NCBI GenBank assembly: GCA_963704995.1
Contig: CAVPIM010000017.1
Span: 1,178,001-1,242,000 of the forward strand
Direction: 5' to 3'
Length of the DNA: 64,000 nt
Origin: RYN-230 sp963704995
Lineage (GTDB): Bacteria; Actinomycetota; Actinomycetes; Streptosporangiales; Streptosporangiaceae
Below are positions 52,217 through 60,385 of this stretch, one piece after another. The notes below the pieces were generated by a model. It made no database searches. It saw nothing but the letters and a program-made list of their open reading frames with translations, and was not told the DNA's origin. Position numbers and translations under genes: made by a program. Numbering within the stretch: position 1 is the first letter of the stretch; each line of letters begins with the position of its first letter.

Positions 52217-53259
52217 GCCCCCGAGACCAGCTGGGCATCATCCTGCGATGCCGGGGCGCTGGCGTCCTTGATCTGGAACTCGGCCGGGACCTCGATGTCG
52301 TACAGCTTGGCCGCGTTCAGCCCGAGGATCTTCTTCTTGGTATCGGTGTTCACCCTCGGGTAGTCCGAGAACTCGTCACTGGGGTAGTCCCAGTCCACGA
52401 AGCCCTCGACCTGCCACTTCGGCTCCCAGATGCCGTAGTCGCTGCCGAAGGTCATCTTGTCCTCGCCGACCCAGAACAGCAGCTCTCCCATGACCTTGGC
52501 GAAGAACTTCGGCCGCGCGTACATCAGGCCGCCGATGACCACGGACAGGCCGGCGTAGACGTTGGGCTCCTGCGTCGCCATGAAGCAGAAGTCCTCGATC
52601 CGGGGCAGGCCCACGTGCTCGACGATGAAGTTCAGGTCGGGGAAGTCGGTCGCCGCGTGATCGACGTCGGAGACGTCGAAGGCGTCCTTGTCCAGCGGCC
52701 AGATCGTCGGGCCCTTGTGCACGTGGATGTTCTTGATGCCGAGGTTCTGGGCGGCCTCGAGGAACCGGTAGGCGCCCGGGTCGCTCAGCTTGTAGCCGCG
52801 CGAGCCGTTGTTCCACTCGGCGGTGTAGAGCTTGACGCCCTTCGAGCCGTAGGTCTCGACATTCTTCTTGAGCTCTTCCAGCCCCGGGTCGCCGTCACGG
52901 GGGTCGAACCGGGTGTTGTAAATGAACTTACCCGGGTGCCGCTTCCCCATTTCGGCGTTGCGCGCGGTGGTGTTGAAGCCTTCCTTGTACCACTCCTTCA
53001 GGTACGTCGGCTGGAACACCGCCACGTCCACGTAGCCGTCCTCGAAGACGTCCTTCATCAGGTCGTCTTCGGAGTACTTCTGGAAGTGCTCGATGGACCA
53101 GTGCGTCTCGGGCGGCCCCAGGCCCTGGTAGGCGTGGAAGCACTCGATCCAGCCCTTGGCGTACTGCTCGGCCCCCTCCACCCAGTTGTCCGGGGCGGCG
53201 TTCCAGTAATGCATGTGGCTATCGACAACGAAGTACTTCTCGCCGTCCTTTTCGTACAC
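52213..53259 (-). CDS. Amidohydrolase-family (TIM-barrel) metalloenzyme of the monooxygenase operon
   Basis: 348 residues. Metal-ligand motifs of the amidohydrolase_2 (decarboxylase-like) family are DSHMHYWN near the N-terminus, NIHVHKGP, VEHVGLP and the late FGSDYGIW Asp. This gene is a regular member of propane/acetone monooxygenase operons, but its substrate is not known. It follows prmD by 47 bases (counting the frame-corrected prmD stop) and overlaps the DUF59 gene as ATGA. Confidence 0.85.
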   Translation of the reverse strand: MYEKDGEKYFVVDSHMHYWNAAPDNWVEGAEQYAKGWIECFHAYQGLGPPETHWSIEHFQKYSEDDLMKDVFEDGYVDVAVFQPTYLKEWYKEGFNTTARNAEMGKRHPGKFIYNTRFDPRDGDPGLEELKKNVETYGSKGVKLYTAEWNNGSRGYKLSDPGAYRFLEAAQNLGIKNIHVHKGPTIWPLDKDAFDVSDVDHAATDFPDLNFIVEHVGLPRIEDFCFMATQEPNVYAGLSVVIGGLMYARPKFFAKVMGELLFWVGEDKMTFGSDYGIWEPKWQVEGFVDWDYPSDEFSDYPRVNTDTKKKILGLNAAKLYDIEVPAEFQIKDASAPASQDDAQLVSGA

Positions 53260-53306
53260 GGTTCCTCCTCGTTGGGGGTCCGGTGATGAAGCGCTGGACG
53301 CCGCGC

Positions 53307-53679
53307 CTAGCTGCTGGCCGTCAGGTCGAAATCGATGTACTCGGCCGCATCCTCGGGATTAGCGAACATGATCGTCCGGTCGTCCTCGTGGATCATGCGG
53401 CCGTAGTGCGTCGAACATGTTCTCCTCGAACTCCGCGGCGTCGAAGTAACCGGGCTCCTCGCCCAGCGCCTCGGAGATCTCGTCGTAGACGACGTCCATG
53501 CGCCGGACCGCGTCGACCCGGATCATTGACGGCAGGGGCGTCACCGTCACATTGGACTCGGTGCTCATGACCTGGGCCACGACCGCACCGACCTGATTGT
53601 TCATCAGGGTGAATCCGCACATGTTGGACGCGGTGTTGTTGACCTTGAACGGGCTTTCCGCCGTCTTGAACTTGGTCAC
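53307..53679 (-). CDS. prmD: Propane monooxygenase coupling protein, with an apparent 1-nt frameshift
   Basis: GTG 53679 overlaps the prmC stop (GTGA). The first 90 residues (SPFKVNNTASNMCGFTLMN...VRRMDVVYDEISEALGEEPGYF) are the MmoB/DmpM-type regulatory protein. After EENMFD the frame reads through unlike sequence to a stop at 53359. The next frame restores the expected end: YGRMIHEDDRTIMFANPED...YIDFDL, stopping at TAG 53309-53307. Dropping one base at about 53409 joins the two and gives about 123 residues, the normal size. Coupling proteins bind the hydroxylase and control O2 and substrate access, so loss of the tail would matter. A sequence error is the simplest alternative. Confidence 0.88.
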
Positions 53680-54845
53680 TGGGCCAGCTCCTTCGGTGCT
53701 TCCAGACTCAGATCGGACAAGATGCCCCTGAACCGGTGCTTCTGGGCGTCCAGGCCGTCTTCGAAGCGGGGCGGCTTCGACTCGGGCTGCGACCACAGCG
53801 GCTGCAGCGCCCGTGCGGCGGCGAGGGACCGGGGCACCCAGACCGACAGCCACTCCTGCAGCTTGGCCTTGTTCTGGTCGCCGAACTCGCGGTCGGCGGT
53901 CAGCAGCTCGAACATCGGCCGGGTGTAGCGCAGGTCGCGTTCGGCGTAGTCATACTCTTCGGCGCCGACCACCGTGGGCGTGACGAAGTCCCCGTTGCGC
54001 GGGGCCGCGTGCTGCACCAGCTGGCTGCGGAAGAGCTCGCCGACCAGCGGCTCGAACACCACGTTGGCCGCGAAGATCGCCTCGCACCAGTCGTCGATGC
54101 CGGTGAGCTGCTCAGCCACTTCACGCACGCCCTGCCAGGCCGGGTCGCTGTTCCAGGTCTCCAGGTGCGCGGTGCCGTCGAAGCCCTCGATCTCCTCGGT
54201 CAGGCTCAGGTTGTACAGCGCGAGGTCCTGGGCGGCCCGGATCCGGTGCATGCTGTTCACCGAGATCGCGTTGTTGTGCATGTTGGTCGGCGCCCGCCGG
54301 TTGGCGTTGGCGAAGAGGTACAGCCCCAGCCCGTGGTCCACGTGCATCCAGGCTCCGACGTTGCGCTCGACGAAGTTGACCCAGCTCCGGTTCCACTGCT
54401 CGAACGCCTTCGCCTGGCGGGCCGCGTCGATGTTCTGGTTGAGCTGCCGCACCACGTTGGAGTTGTAGCGGTAGAACGTGAGCTCCCACTCCTCGTTAGG
54501 GTCGCGGAACTCATGCCAGCCGTGCGCGGGCCAGTCGTAGCCCTTGCCGCCCGAGCCTGGGTAGCGCTCTGGCTCCGGCCGGTCCGATCCCCACGCCTTG
54601 AGGGACGTCCAGTCCAGCGGGTACCCGCCCCGGCCGTCGGAGAAACCGTAGAGCCAGCCCTGGGCGAGGTAGTGCCGCGGGTCGGGCTGGACCTCGACGG
54701 TTACGTCCTCGTAGTGGGACTGCTTGCGCTTGGCTGGCGTGTAGTAGTTGAACCGGCGGGCGGTCGAGTCCGGGAATTCCTTCGCCCCGGCTTCCGCGTC
54801 GGTAAAGACCGGCTTGGGAACACTGCGTTCTGGAGCGGTTGTCAT
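53676..54845 (-). CDS. prmC: Propane monooxygenase hydroxylase small (beta) subunit
   Basis: 389 residues. RRFNYYTPAKRKQSHYEDVTVEVQPDP is the characteristic opening of the beta subunit of soluble diiron monooxygenases, and NAISVNSMHRIRAAQDLALYNLSL and WVPRSLAAARAL occur in the ferritin-like helices. It lacks the complete iron-ligand set, as expected for the structural subunit that pairs with PrmA. It starts 85 bases after prmB and ends in a GTGA overlap with prmD. Confidence 0.93.
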   Translation of the reverse strand: MTTAPERSVPKPVFTDAEAGAKEFPDSTARRFNYYTPAKRKQSHYEDVTVEVQPDPRHYLAQGWLYGFSDGRGGYPLDWTSLKAWGSDRPEPERYPGSGGKGYDWPAHGWHEFRDPNEEWELTFYRYNSNVVRQLNQNIDAARQAKAFEQWNRSWVNFVERNVGAWMHVDHGLGLYLFANANRRAPTNMHNNAISVNSMHRIRAAQDLALYNLSLTEEIEGFDGTAHLETWNSDPAWQGVREVAEQLTGIDDWCEAIFAANVVFEPLVGELFRSQLVQHAAPRNGDFVTPTVVGAEEYDYAERDLRYTRPMFELLTADREFGDQNKAKLQEWLSVWVPRSLAAARALQPLWSQPESKPPRFEDGLDAQKHRFRGILSDLSLEAPKELAQ

Positions 54846-54930
54846 GAGGTCTCTCCTTCATCGTGAGAGTTCAGGCGCGGATTGCCACTGGCGGCCTTGC
54901 CGGTGGACTTGCAGGCACGTCCGTTGCTCC

Positions 54931-55977
54931 TCACTGCTGGCCGGGATCCCCGGTGGTGGTGAACTTGTCGTAGTAGATCCGCTTTTCTTCCACACCCAGC
55001 TGCGCGAGCAGCGGCAGGGCCGCCTCCACCATGGGCGGCGGGCCGCAGACGTAGGCGTGGGCTCCGGTCAGGTCGGTGGCGTGCCGCTTGACCACATCGG
55101 TGACGAAACCGGTCTCGCCGTCCCAGTCGTCATCCACGTCCGCCTCGGATAGCGCCGGGATGTACCGGAAGTTCGGCAGCTTCTCCTCGAGCTCGTGCAG
55201 CTCGGCCTCGAAGCACAGGTCCCGCTTGGCCCGGGCGCCGTAGAAGAAGGTGGCCTTGCGCTCGATGCCGCGCTCGGCCAGGGTGCGCAGCAGCGCCAGG
55301 ATGGGGGCCATGCCCGCCCCGCCGCCGACGAAGATCAGGTCATTGTCGCCCTCGCGGAGGGTGAAGACGCCGAACGGGCCGCTCAGGTCGAGCCGGTCCC
55401 CCTCGGCCAGCTTCTCGGCCAGGAACCTGGAGAACACCCCGTCCGGGTAGACCTTGATGATGAACTCCAGCAGCCCGCTCTCGCGGCTGGTGGTGTTCGC
55501 CATCGAGAAGGACCGCACCTCCTCCGTCCCGGGCACAGCGATGTCCATGTACTGGCCGGGGAAGAACTTGATCTCGTCCGGCTCGATCAGCCGCAGGATC
55601 AGGTGGCGCATGTCGTGAGTGACCGCGTCCTTGGACACCACCTCGGCCACGCCCTGCTGGATGGGCAGGCCGGAGCGGATCATCTCCTCGTCGTAGTTGA
55701 GCAGCTCGATGGTGACGTCCTCGTAGGCGTGCGCCCGGCACAGCAGCGTGTAGCCCTCATCGAGCTCGTAGTCGGGGAGCGCGAAGGTCGAGTACTTGTC
55801 GTGCTCTATGTCCTCACCCTCGAGGATGAACGACTTGCAGGCGGCACACTGGCCCTCCTTGCAGCCGTGCATGAGCATGATGCCCTGCTCGGCGGCGGCT
55901 CGCAGGATCGTCTGATCCTCACCGACCTCGATCTCGATGCCGACCGGCTCGAACCGCACGACATGCTTGTCGGCCAT
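54931..55977 (-). CDS. prmB: Propane monooxygenase reductase
   Basis: 348 residues in three parts: a plant-type 2Fe-2S ferredoxin domain (C39, C44, C47 in GCKEGQCAACKSF, and C80), an FAD domain (VRSFSMANTT) and an NAD(P)H domain (FVGGGAGMAPILALLRTL, YVCGPPPMVEAAL). It passes electrons from NADH to the diiron hydroxylase. It lies 98 bases after prmA. Confidence 0.94.
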   Translation of the reverse strand: MADKHVVRFEPVGIEIEVGEDQTILRAAAEQGIMLMHGCKEGQCAACKSFILEGEDIEHDKYSTFALPDYELDEGYTLLCRAHAYEDVTIELLNYDEEMIRSGLPIQQGVAEVVSKDAVTHDMRHLILRLIEPDEIKFFPGQYMDIAVPGTEEVRSFSMANTTSRESGLLEFIIKVYPDGVFSRFLAEKLAEGDRLDLSGPFGVFTLREGDNDLIFVGGGAGMAPILALLRTLAERGIERKATFFYGARAKRDLCFEAELHELEEKLPNFRYIPALSEADVDDDWDGETGFVTDVVKRHATDLTGAHAYVCGPPPMVEAALPLLAQLGVEEKRIYYDKFTTTGDPGQQ

Positions 55978-56075
55978 GGCCCCCTCACCGATAGTGGGAA
56001 ATCGCCTCTGAGAAGTGGTTGGGAGGGGGCCGCAGGCCAGGCCTGCGGCCCACCTCCCGGTCTAGCTAGGGTCGG

Positions 56076-57728
56076 TCAGGCCTCCGCTGGTGCGGGACGG
56101 CCGGCCGGGCCCTGCCGGTTGTAGTCGGCCACGAAGGCCGTCCTCTCCTCCGGCGTCATCTCGTTGAGCAGGACGTTCGGGCTGAGCACCGGCCCCATCC
56201 GGCGCAGGTGGTCCAGCGTCCACATCTTGCTCGGGTCCAGGTCCAGGTGCGGCTGCGCCACGAGCGTCTTGCCGTCGTCCCGGACGTAGCCCATGTCGGA
56301 CACCACGTCGGCCCAGTTCCAGCCGTGGTACAGGGTCTCCCATTCGCGCTTGCCGATGAGCTGGCCCATGTTCGGGGTGGAACGGCCCTGGTAGGTCGGC
56401 CGGAACGCTTCCGCGTCCGTCCACCGGCAGGCCTCGTGGCAGTAGGTGCGGACCTGGCCGTCAACCTCGTCGATGACCATGTCCTCGCGGACCAGGCAAG
56501 GCACCATGCAGGTCCAGCAGCGGTGCGGGTACACGTAATCGACGGACTCGGCCACGATCGGGTGGTGCCCGTTCGGCCGCGACAGCCGGTTGTAGTTCTC
56601 CCACCACTTGCCGTACTTGTCGTACCAGCCCGGGTACTTGTACTCGAACCACTCGAAGTCCGTGTCGGTCATCGGGTCGATCCGCCAGTAGTTCGCCAGC
56701 CAGCCGGTGGCGAAGAACTGGGCTACCTCGTGCACGTAGCCCTTGTTCCAGATCTGGTTCCACGCCTCGTCGATGAGGTCGTGCGGGATGACCAGCCCGT
56801 ACTTCTCGAGCGGGACGAGATAGCTGCGGTAGTAGTCGTCGTAGATCCACCGGCGCCACATCTCGGCGTAGGACTCACGGTCCTTGCGCCGGTCCTTGGT
56901 GCCGTACTCGATGAACGTGCCGATAGCGGCGTCCACCACGCGGTGGTTGTTCCACCACGCGTAGCGCAGGTCGCGCTCGAGCAGCTGGTGGTTCTCCTCG
57001 TCGGCCAGGGCCATGAGGAGGGTGGCGTACCCGTTGCTGATGTGCCGCGACTCGTCCGACTGGACCGAGTGGAACACGGTGGGCAGCAGGTAGTCGCCGT
57101 TGGCGGCGGCTTCGGCGGGCATGGCCACGAACAGCGTGTTGGTGAACGCCGTCTCGGCCACGATCGTGAGGTAGATGCTCGCCGCGGTGATCGCGTCACC
57201 GGTGATAAACCCTTCGGCGAACTGCCGGCCGATCGTCCCGCAGTAGTCGTTCTGGAAGTTCCGGAGGCTGGAGTTGAAGCCCGCCGGGTCGATGTAGTTG
57301 TTCATGTACAGGCGCTTGAGGTTCTGCTGGATCGTCGAGTGACGTACCTCGTCGATCATCTGGATCGCCTGGCCGTTGTGCAGTTCCGGGTTGGGCACGG
57401 TGCGGAACAGCAGCGGCATGGCCCGCGCGGCCGAGATCTCCGGGAGCGGGATGATCGACAGGAACAGCTTCTGCCATTCCAGCCAGCGCTCCTGCACCTG
57501 ACGGAACATGTTGCCGCGGATGGCGCCGTCCTGGGCCCCGTAGACGCGGTGGTCCTTCTCTTCCTGCATCGGGAAGTAGGAGCGCAGGACCTGCTTCAGC
57601 GGGTCCTTCTTCGATGACTTGCGGAACGAGTAGTCCGTCCCGTACTGCGACACCGGCTCGTGATACATGGGTTCCCAGGACAGTTCCTGGATCTTCTGGT
57701 GGGCCTTAGCCACACTCTGGCGACTCAT
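56076..57728 (-). CDS. prmA: Propane monooxygenase hydroxylase large (alpha) subunit, diiron
   Basis: 550 residues from ATG 57728, preceded by AAAGGGGTG (the frame opens six codons farther up). The diiron ligands can be placed: E97 (LPEISAARA), E127-x-x-H130 (MIDEVRHS), E192 (VAETAF), and E226-x-x-H229 (SDESRH). The sequence around them matches the propane monooxygenase branch (PrmA/MimA) of soluble diiron monooxygenases and not phenol or methane enzymes; that placement is from pattern memory. It inserts one O atom from O2 into a short alkane. It is the first gene of the operon, with an upstream palindrome and a -35/-10 pair. Confidence 0.94.
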   Translation of the reverse strand: MSRQSVAKAHQKIQELSWEPMYHEPVSQYGTDYSFRKSSKKDPLKQVLRSYFPMQEEKDHRVYGAQDGAIRGNMFRQVQERWLEWQKLFLSIIPLPEISAARAMPLLFRTVPNPELHNGQAIQMIDEVRHSTIQQNLKRLYMNNYIDPAGFNSSLRNFQNDYCGTIGRQFAEGFITGDAITAASIYLTIVAETAFTNTLFVAMPAEAAANGDYLLPTVFHSVQSDESRHISNGYATLLMALADEENHQLLERDLRYAWWNNHRVVDAAIGTFIEYGTKDRRKDRESYAEMWRRWIYDDYYRSYLVPLEKYGLVIPHDLIDEAWNQIWNKGYVHEVAQFFATGWLANYWRIDPMTDTDFEWFEYKYPGWYDKYGKWWENYNRLSRPNGHHPIVAESVDYVYPHRCWTCMVPCLVREDMVIDEVDGQVRTYCHEACRWTDAEAFRPTYQGRSTPNMGQLIGKREWETLYHGWNWADVVSDMGYVRDDGKTLVAQPHLDLDPSKMWTLDHLRRMGPVLSPNVLLNEMTPEERTAFVADYNRQGPAGRPAPAEA

Positions 57729-57782
57729 GGTCACCCCTTTCCCCATCGTGGCTCGGCAGCCTGCTTGGTCGGCTGCCGGAAG

Positions 57783-57811
57783 TCCCTATGTGCCGAATAA
57801 CAACCTGTAAA
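57783..57811 (-). promoter_or_regulatory. Candidate sigma70-type promoter of the prm operon
   Basis: On the minus strand TTTACA (57811-57806) and TAGGGA (57788-57783) are 17 bases apart, giving a start near 57776 and a leader of about 48 bases to the prmA ATG. The -10 is weak, as expected for an activated promoter. There is no convincing -24/-12 sigma54 pair. Confidence 0.45.
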
Positions 57812-57825
57812 AGCGGGGGCCGGGC

Positions 57826-57838
57826 TCTCAACATGAGA
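57826..57838. promoter_or_regulatory. Palindrome TCTCAACATGAGA, candidate operator upstream of prmA
   Basis: Perfect 6-bp arms (TCTCAA is mirrored as TGAGA with one centre change) around 57832, which is about -56 from the predicted prmA start. A near-identical site lies before the regulator gene at 58243-58255. Both share the flank TGAGACAGG. Confidence 0.65.
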
Positions 57839-57911
57839 CAGGCCCGTATGCGGCCCTCCCGGCCTGCGCGGCGGGTGGCCCCCGCCTGCGGGCTCAGTGC
57901 TCATCGAAGAA

Positions 57912-58217
57912 TCAGTGCTCATCGAAGAAGATGTTCCTGAGCTCGGCGAGCTGGTCCTGGATGTCCTGGGAGTTCCGGTGGTTCCCCTCGGCGGCCGGCT
58001 CGATCCCCAGCGCGCGGAGCAGCTCCGCGGCCGGGGCACCCGGGTCGCCGGATTCCCCCAGGACCGGATGCAATCCCTGGTCCGCCAGGTGGTGAAAGAC
58101 CAGGTTGACTACGCTCCAAGGGTTGAAGGTCTCACCAGGGTGCGTGCCTGGGCGTTCCATGAGCGGCTCCGGATTCTTCAGCGGGCAGGCAAAAGTCAGC
58201 CGGTGTTCCTCGATCAA
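57912..58217 (-). CDS. Small conserved-looking protein between the activator and prmA
   Basis: 101 residues from TTG 58217, or about 82 from ATG 58160, which has GGAG 8 bases before it. The sequence is protein-like and well balanced (NPWSVVNLVFHHLADQGLHPVLGESGDPGAPAAELLRALGI), with high C/G third positions. I do not know its family; its CPLKNPEPLMERPG start suggests a conserved short protein seen near such operons, but I cannot confirm that. Its 3' end, TTCTTCGATGAGCACTGA, is duplicated in tandem just after the stop (57896-57932). It lies upstream of prmA on the same strand and could be its first co-regulated gene. Confidence 0.6.
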   Translation of the reverse strand: MIEEHRLTFACPLKNPEPLMERPGTHPGETFNPWSVVNLVFHHLADQGLHPVLGESGDPGAPAAELLRALGIEPAAEGNHRNSQDIQDQLAELRNIFFDEH

Positions 58218-58242
58218 AACGCCGCCCCCCGGGGGCCGCCGG

Positions 58243-58255
58243 TCTCAACTTGAGA
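58243..58255. promoter_or_regulatory. Palindrome TCTCAACTTGAGA, candidate operator between activator and small gene
   Basis: A 13-bp palindrome with 6-bp arms, 27 bases upstream of the small gene's TTG and 115 bases upstream of the activator ATG (58370). It matches the prmA-upstream site (57826-57838) in 12 of 13 positions. A TATTTT at 58278-58283 could be the activator's -10. Confidence 0.65.
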
Positions 58256-58369
58256 CAGGGGCAGGTACCGCCGCACATATTTTGGGTAGGTAACACGCGA
58301 ACTCGGGATCCCCGACCGCGAGCTGAGCGACCAGCTTGCGTGAGCGGTACCGGGAGGTACGGAGGCGCG

Positions 58370-60178
58370 ATGGTGCCCACAGCAGTGCACCTGCCAGCGT
58401 TGGCCGACAGCAAGGCGCTGGCGGACACGCGGGAGCGGTTTCTGACGGCTGAATCGGTACGGCCGAACGAGGTGCGGGAGCCGATCCTGGCCTCATGGTG
58501 GCGCTCACGGCAGTGGAAGGTGGCCGCCGACCGGGTCACGCTGCCCTATGTCCGGGATCCGAACCTTGATACGCCGCTGACCCGCAACGCCATGCCGGTA
58601 CTGCGCAACCTGCGCGAGCACCTGGAGGGGCAGCCGATCAGCGTCATCCTCACCGACGCCGCGGGCGTCGTGCTGACCAGGATGACCGCCGACCATGACC
58701 TGGAACGTCACCTGGACGGGGTCCAGCTCGCCCCCGGCTTCAGCTACGCCGAGGAGTACGTCGGCACCAACGGGATCGGCACCGCGCTGGAAGGCGGCCA
58801 GCCCGCGTGCGTGTTCGGCCACGAGCACTACGCCGAGGACCTCGAGGACCTGGCCTGCGCCGGGGTCCCGATCCACGACCCCATCTCCGGGAAGGCCGTG
58901 GGCGCGGTCAACCTGACCTGCTGGCGCAAGGACGCCGACCCGCTGCTGATCGCGCTGGCCAAGACCACCGCGGACCAGATCACCCAGGCCATGCTGGCGG
59001 ACAGCAGCGCGCGGGAACTGCAGCTGATGCAGGAGTACATGCGGGCCTGCCGCCGCACCAGCGGGATCGTGCTGGCGCTGAACAACGACGTCGTGATGAT
59101 GAACGAGTACGCCCGCCAGGTACTCGACCCGGGCGACCAGGGGGTACTGCTCGGCCAGGCCGCCGAGATGCTGGCCAGCCAGCAGGCGGGCGCGGTCTCC
59201 GTCGAGCTGCCCAGCGGGATCCAGGCCCGGATGTACTGCCGCCCGGTCCGGGGCGACGACCACGTCGCAGGCGGCGTGGTGCACGTGAAGCTCATCGAGC
59301 CGGCCAGCCAGCGCCCGGCCACGGATTCCGCCGCCAAGCCCCCCATGTCGCTGCCCGGGCTGGTCGGCAGCGGGGCGCTCTGGCTGCGCGGCTGCCGGCA
59401 GGTCGAGTCCGTGTACGACTCGGGCGAGTGGCTCGCCCTGGAGGGCGAGCCCGGGGTGGGCAAGCTGACCCTGGTCCGCGCCGTCCACCAGCGGCGCAAC
59501 CCGGCGGAGCGCTTCTACGTCCTCGACGCCGCCGAGGCCACCGACACCGACTGGCTGCTGCGGGCCCGCCGCGAGCTGCTCGACGGCGAGGGCTCGCTGC
59601 TGATCCGGCACGTGGACCTGCTCAACGCCCGGCAGCTGAACGCGCTGACCTCAGCCCTCCAGGAGGCCAGGGCCGCCTCACGCCAGGACGACCTGTGGGT
59701 GGCGGTCACCCTGGACCGCAGGCTGGCCCACGGCGACCTGACCAGGCTGCTGCGCTTCTTCCCGAGCACGGTGGAGCTGCCGCCGCTGCGCCACCACATC
59801 GAGGACCTGCACGTGCTGGTCCCGTTCTTCGTGGCCAAGCTGGGCCAGCACGGCCGGCTGACCTGCTCGCCGGAGGCCATGCAGCTGCTGCTCCGGTCGA
59901 AGTGGCCGGGCAACACCGAGCAGCTCTGGCAGGTGCTCAAGCGGGTCGTGCAGAAGCGGCGCACCGGGTCCATCCAGCCGGCCGACCTCCCGCCCGAATG
60001 CTGGACCGTCAGCAGGCGGCTGCTGTCCCCGCTGGAGTCCATGGAGCGCGACGCGATCGTCTCGGGCCTGCTCGACTACCAGGGCAACAAGGTCAAGGCG
60101 GCCAAGTCGCTGGGCATGTCCCGCGCGACCATCTACCGGAAGATCCACGAATACGGGATCGTCACGCCGGCGAGCTAG
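58370..60178 (+). CDS. mimR: AcoR/MimR-family activator of the monooxygenase operon
   Basis: 602 residues from ATG 58370, which follows GGAGGCGCG; the frame opens at 58250 inside the operator. A GAF-type sensor (about 75-200, containing SYAEEYVGTNGIGTALEGG and VFGHEHYAEDLEDLACAGVPIHDP) is typical of AcoR proteins. A degenerate AAA domain follows (GEPGVGKLTLVRAVHQR) and lacks the sigma54-contact GAFTGA motif. The C-terminus (MERDAIVSGLLDYQGNKVKAAKSLGMSRATIYRKI) is a Fis-type HTH. Proteins of this kind (MimR) activate the propane/acetone operons of mycobacteria with a sigma70-type polymerase. It is divergent from the operon. Confidence 0.88.
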   Translation: MVPTAVHLPALADSKALADTRERFLTAESVRPNEVREPILASWWRSRQWKVAADRVTLPYVRDPNLDTPLTRNAMPVLRNLREHLEGQPISVILTDAAGVVLTRMTADHDLERHLDGVQLAPGFSYAEEYVGTNGIGTALEGGQPACVFGHEHYAEDLEDLACAGVPIHDPISGKAVGAVNLTCWRKDADPLLIALAKTTADQITQAMLADSSARELQLMQEYMRACRRTSGIVLALNNDVVMMNEYARQVLDPGDQGVLLGQAAEMLASQQAGAVSVELPSGIQARMYCRPVRGDDHVAGGVVHVKLIEPASQRPATDSAAKPPMSLPGLVGSGALWLRGCRQVESVYDSGEWLALEGEPGVGKLTLVRAVHQRRNPAERFYVLDAAEATDTDWLLRARRELLDGEGSLLIRHVDLLNARQLNALTSALQEARAASRQDDLWVAVTLDRRLAHGDLTRLLRFFPSTVELPPLRHHIEDLHVLVPFFVAKLGQHGRLTCSPEAMQLLLRSKWPGNTEQLWQVLKRVVQKRRTGSIQPADLPPECWTVSRRLLSPLESMERDAIVSGLLDYQGNKVKAAKSLGMSRATIYRKIHEYGIVTPAS

Positions 60179-60205
60179 TACGGCGCAGGCCGCCAGCCCC
60201 CTAGG

Positions 60206-60256
60206 ATGGAGCCCGTGCACCGGCTCTTTCCCATCACCCCGCCGCCCCGCTCCTGA
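60206..60256 (+). CDS. Possible leader peptide upstream of the DMT transporter
   Basis: ATG 60206 reads a 16-residue peptide, MEPVHRLFPITPPPRS, rich in proline, ending at TGA 60254-60256. The stop lies in the loop of the hairpin CCCCGCT (60245-60251) / AGCGGGG (60256-60262), so a ribosome finishing the peptide would open the stem. This layout resembles attenuator leaders. A start at GTG 60215 is also possible. Translation is unproven. Confidence 0.35.
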   Translation: MEPVHRLFPITPPPRS

Positions 60257-60262
60257 GCGGGG
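60245..60262 (+). promoter_or_regulatory. Hairpin overlapping the leader ORF stop
   Basis: CCCCGCT and AGCGGGG make a perfect 7-bp stem with a CCTG loop, about 124 bases upstream of the DMT start. It may be the terminator of the activator gene (stop 60178) or part of an attenuator. Confidence 0.5.
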
Positions 60263-60385
60263 TGTAGCCGCAGCGCGCCAGGCCAGCTAGCCGGCGCGTC
60301 CTTGCCGTGGGGCTGGTCACTGTTCCACGGCCGATCTCACCCCGTTCCCGCGACCCTCCCCTTCTCGTCGCAGGAGCGATCTTCC

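Noticed and set aside
53359..53420. Programmed frameshift in prmD
   Set aside because: No slippery heptamer, downstream pseudoknot or internal ribosome site is visible; an error or mutation is simpler.
57728..57911. Sigma54 (-24/-12) promoter upstream of prmA
   Set aside because: No GG-N10-GC at proper spacing, and the activator lacks GAFTGA; a sigma70-type pair fits better.
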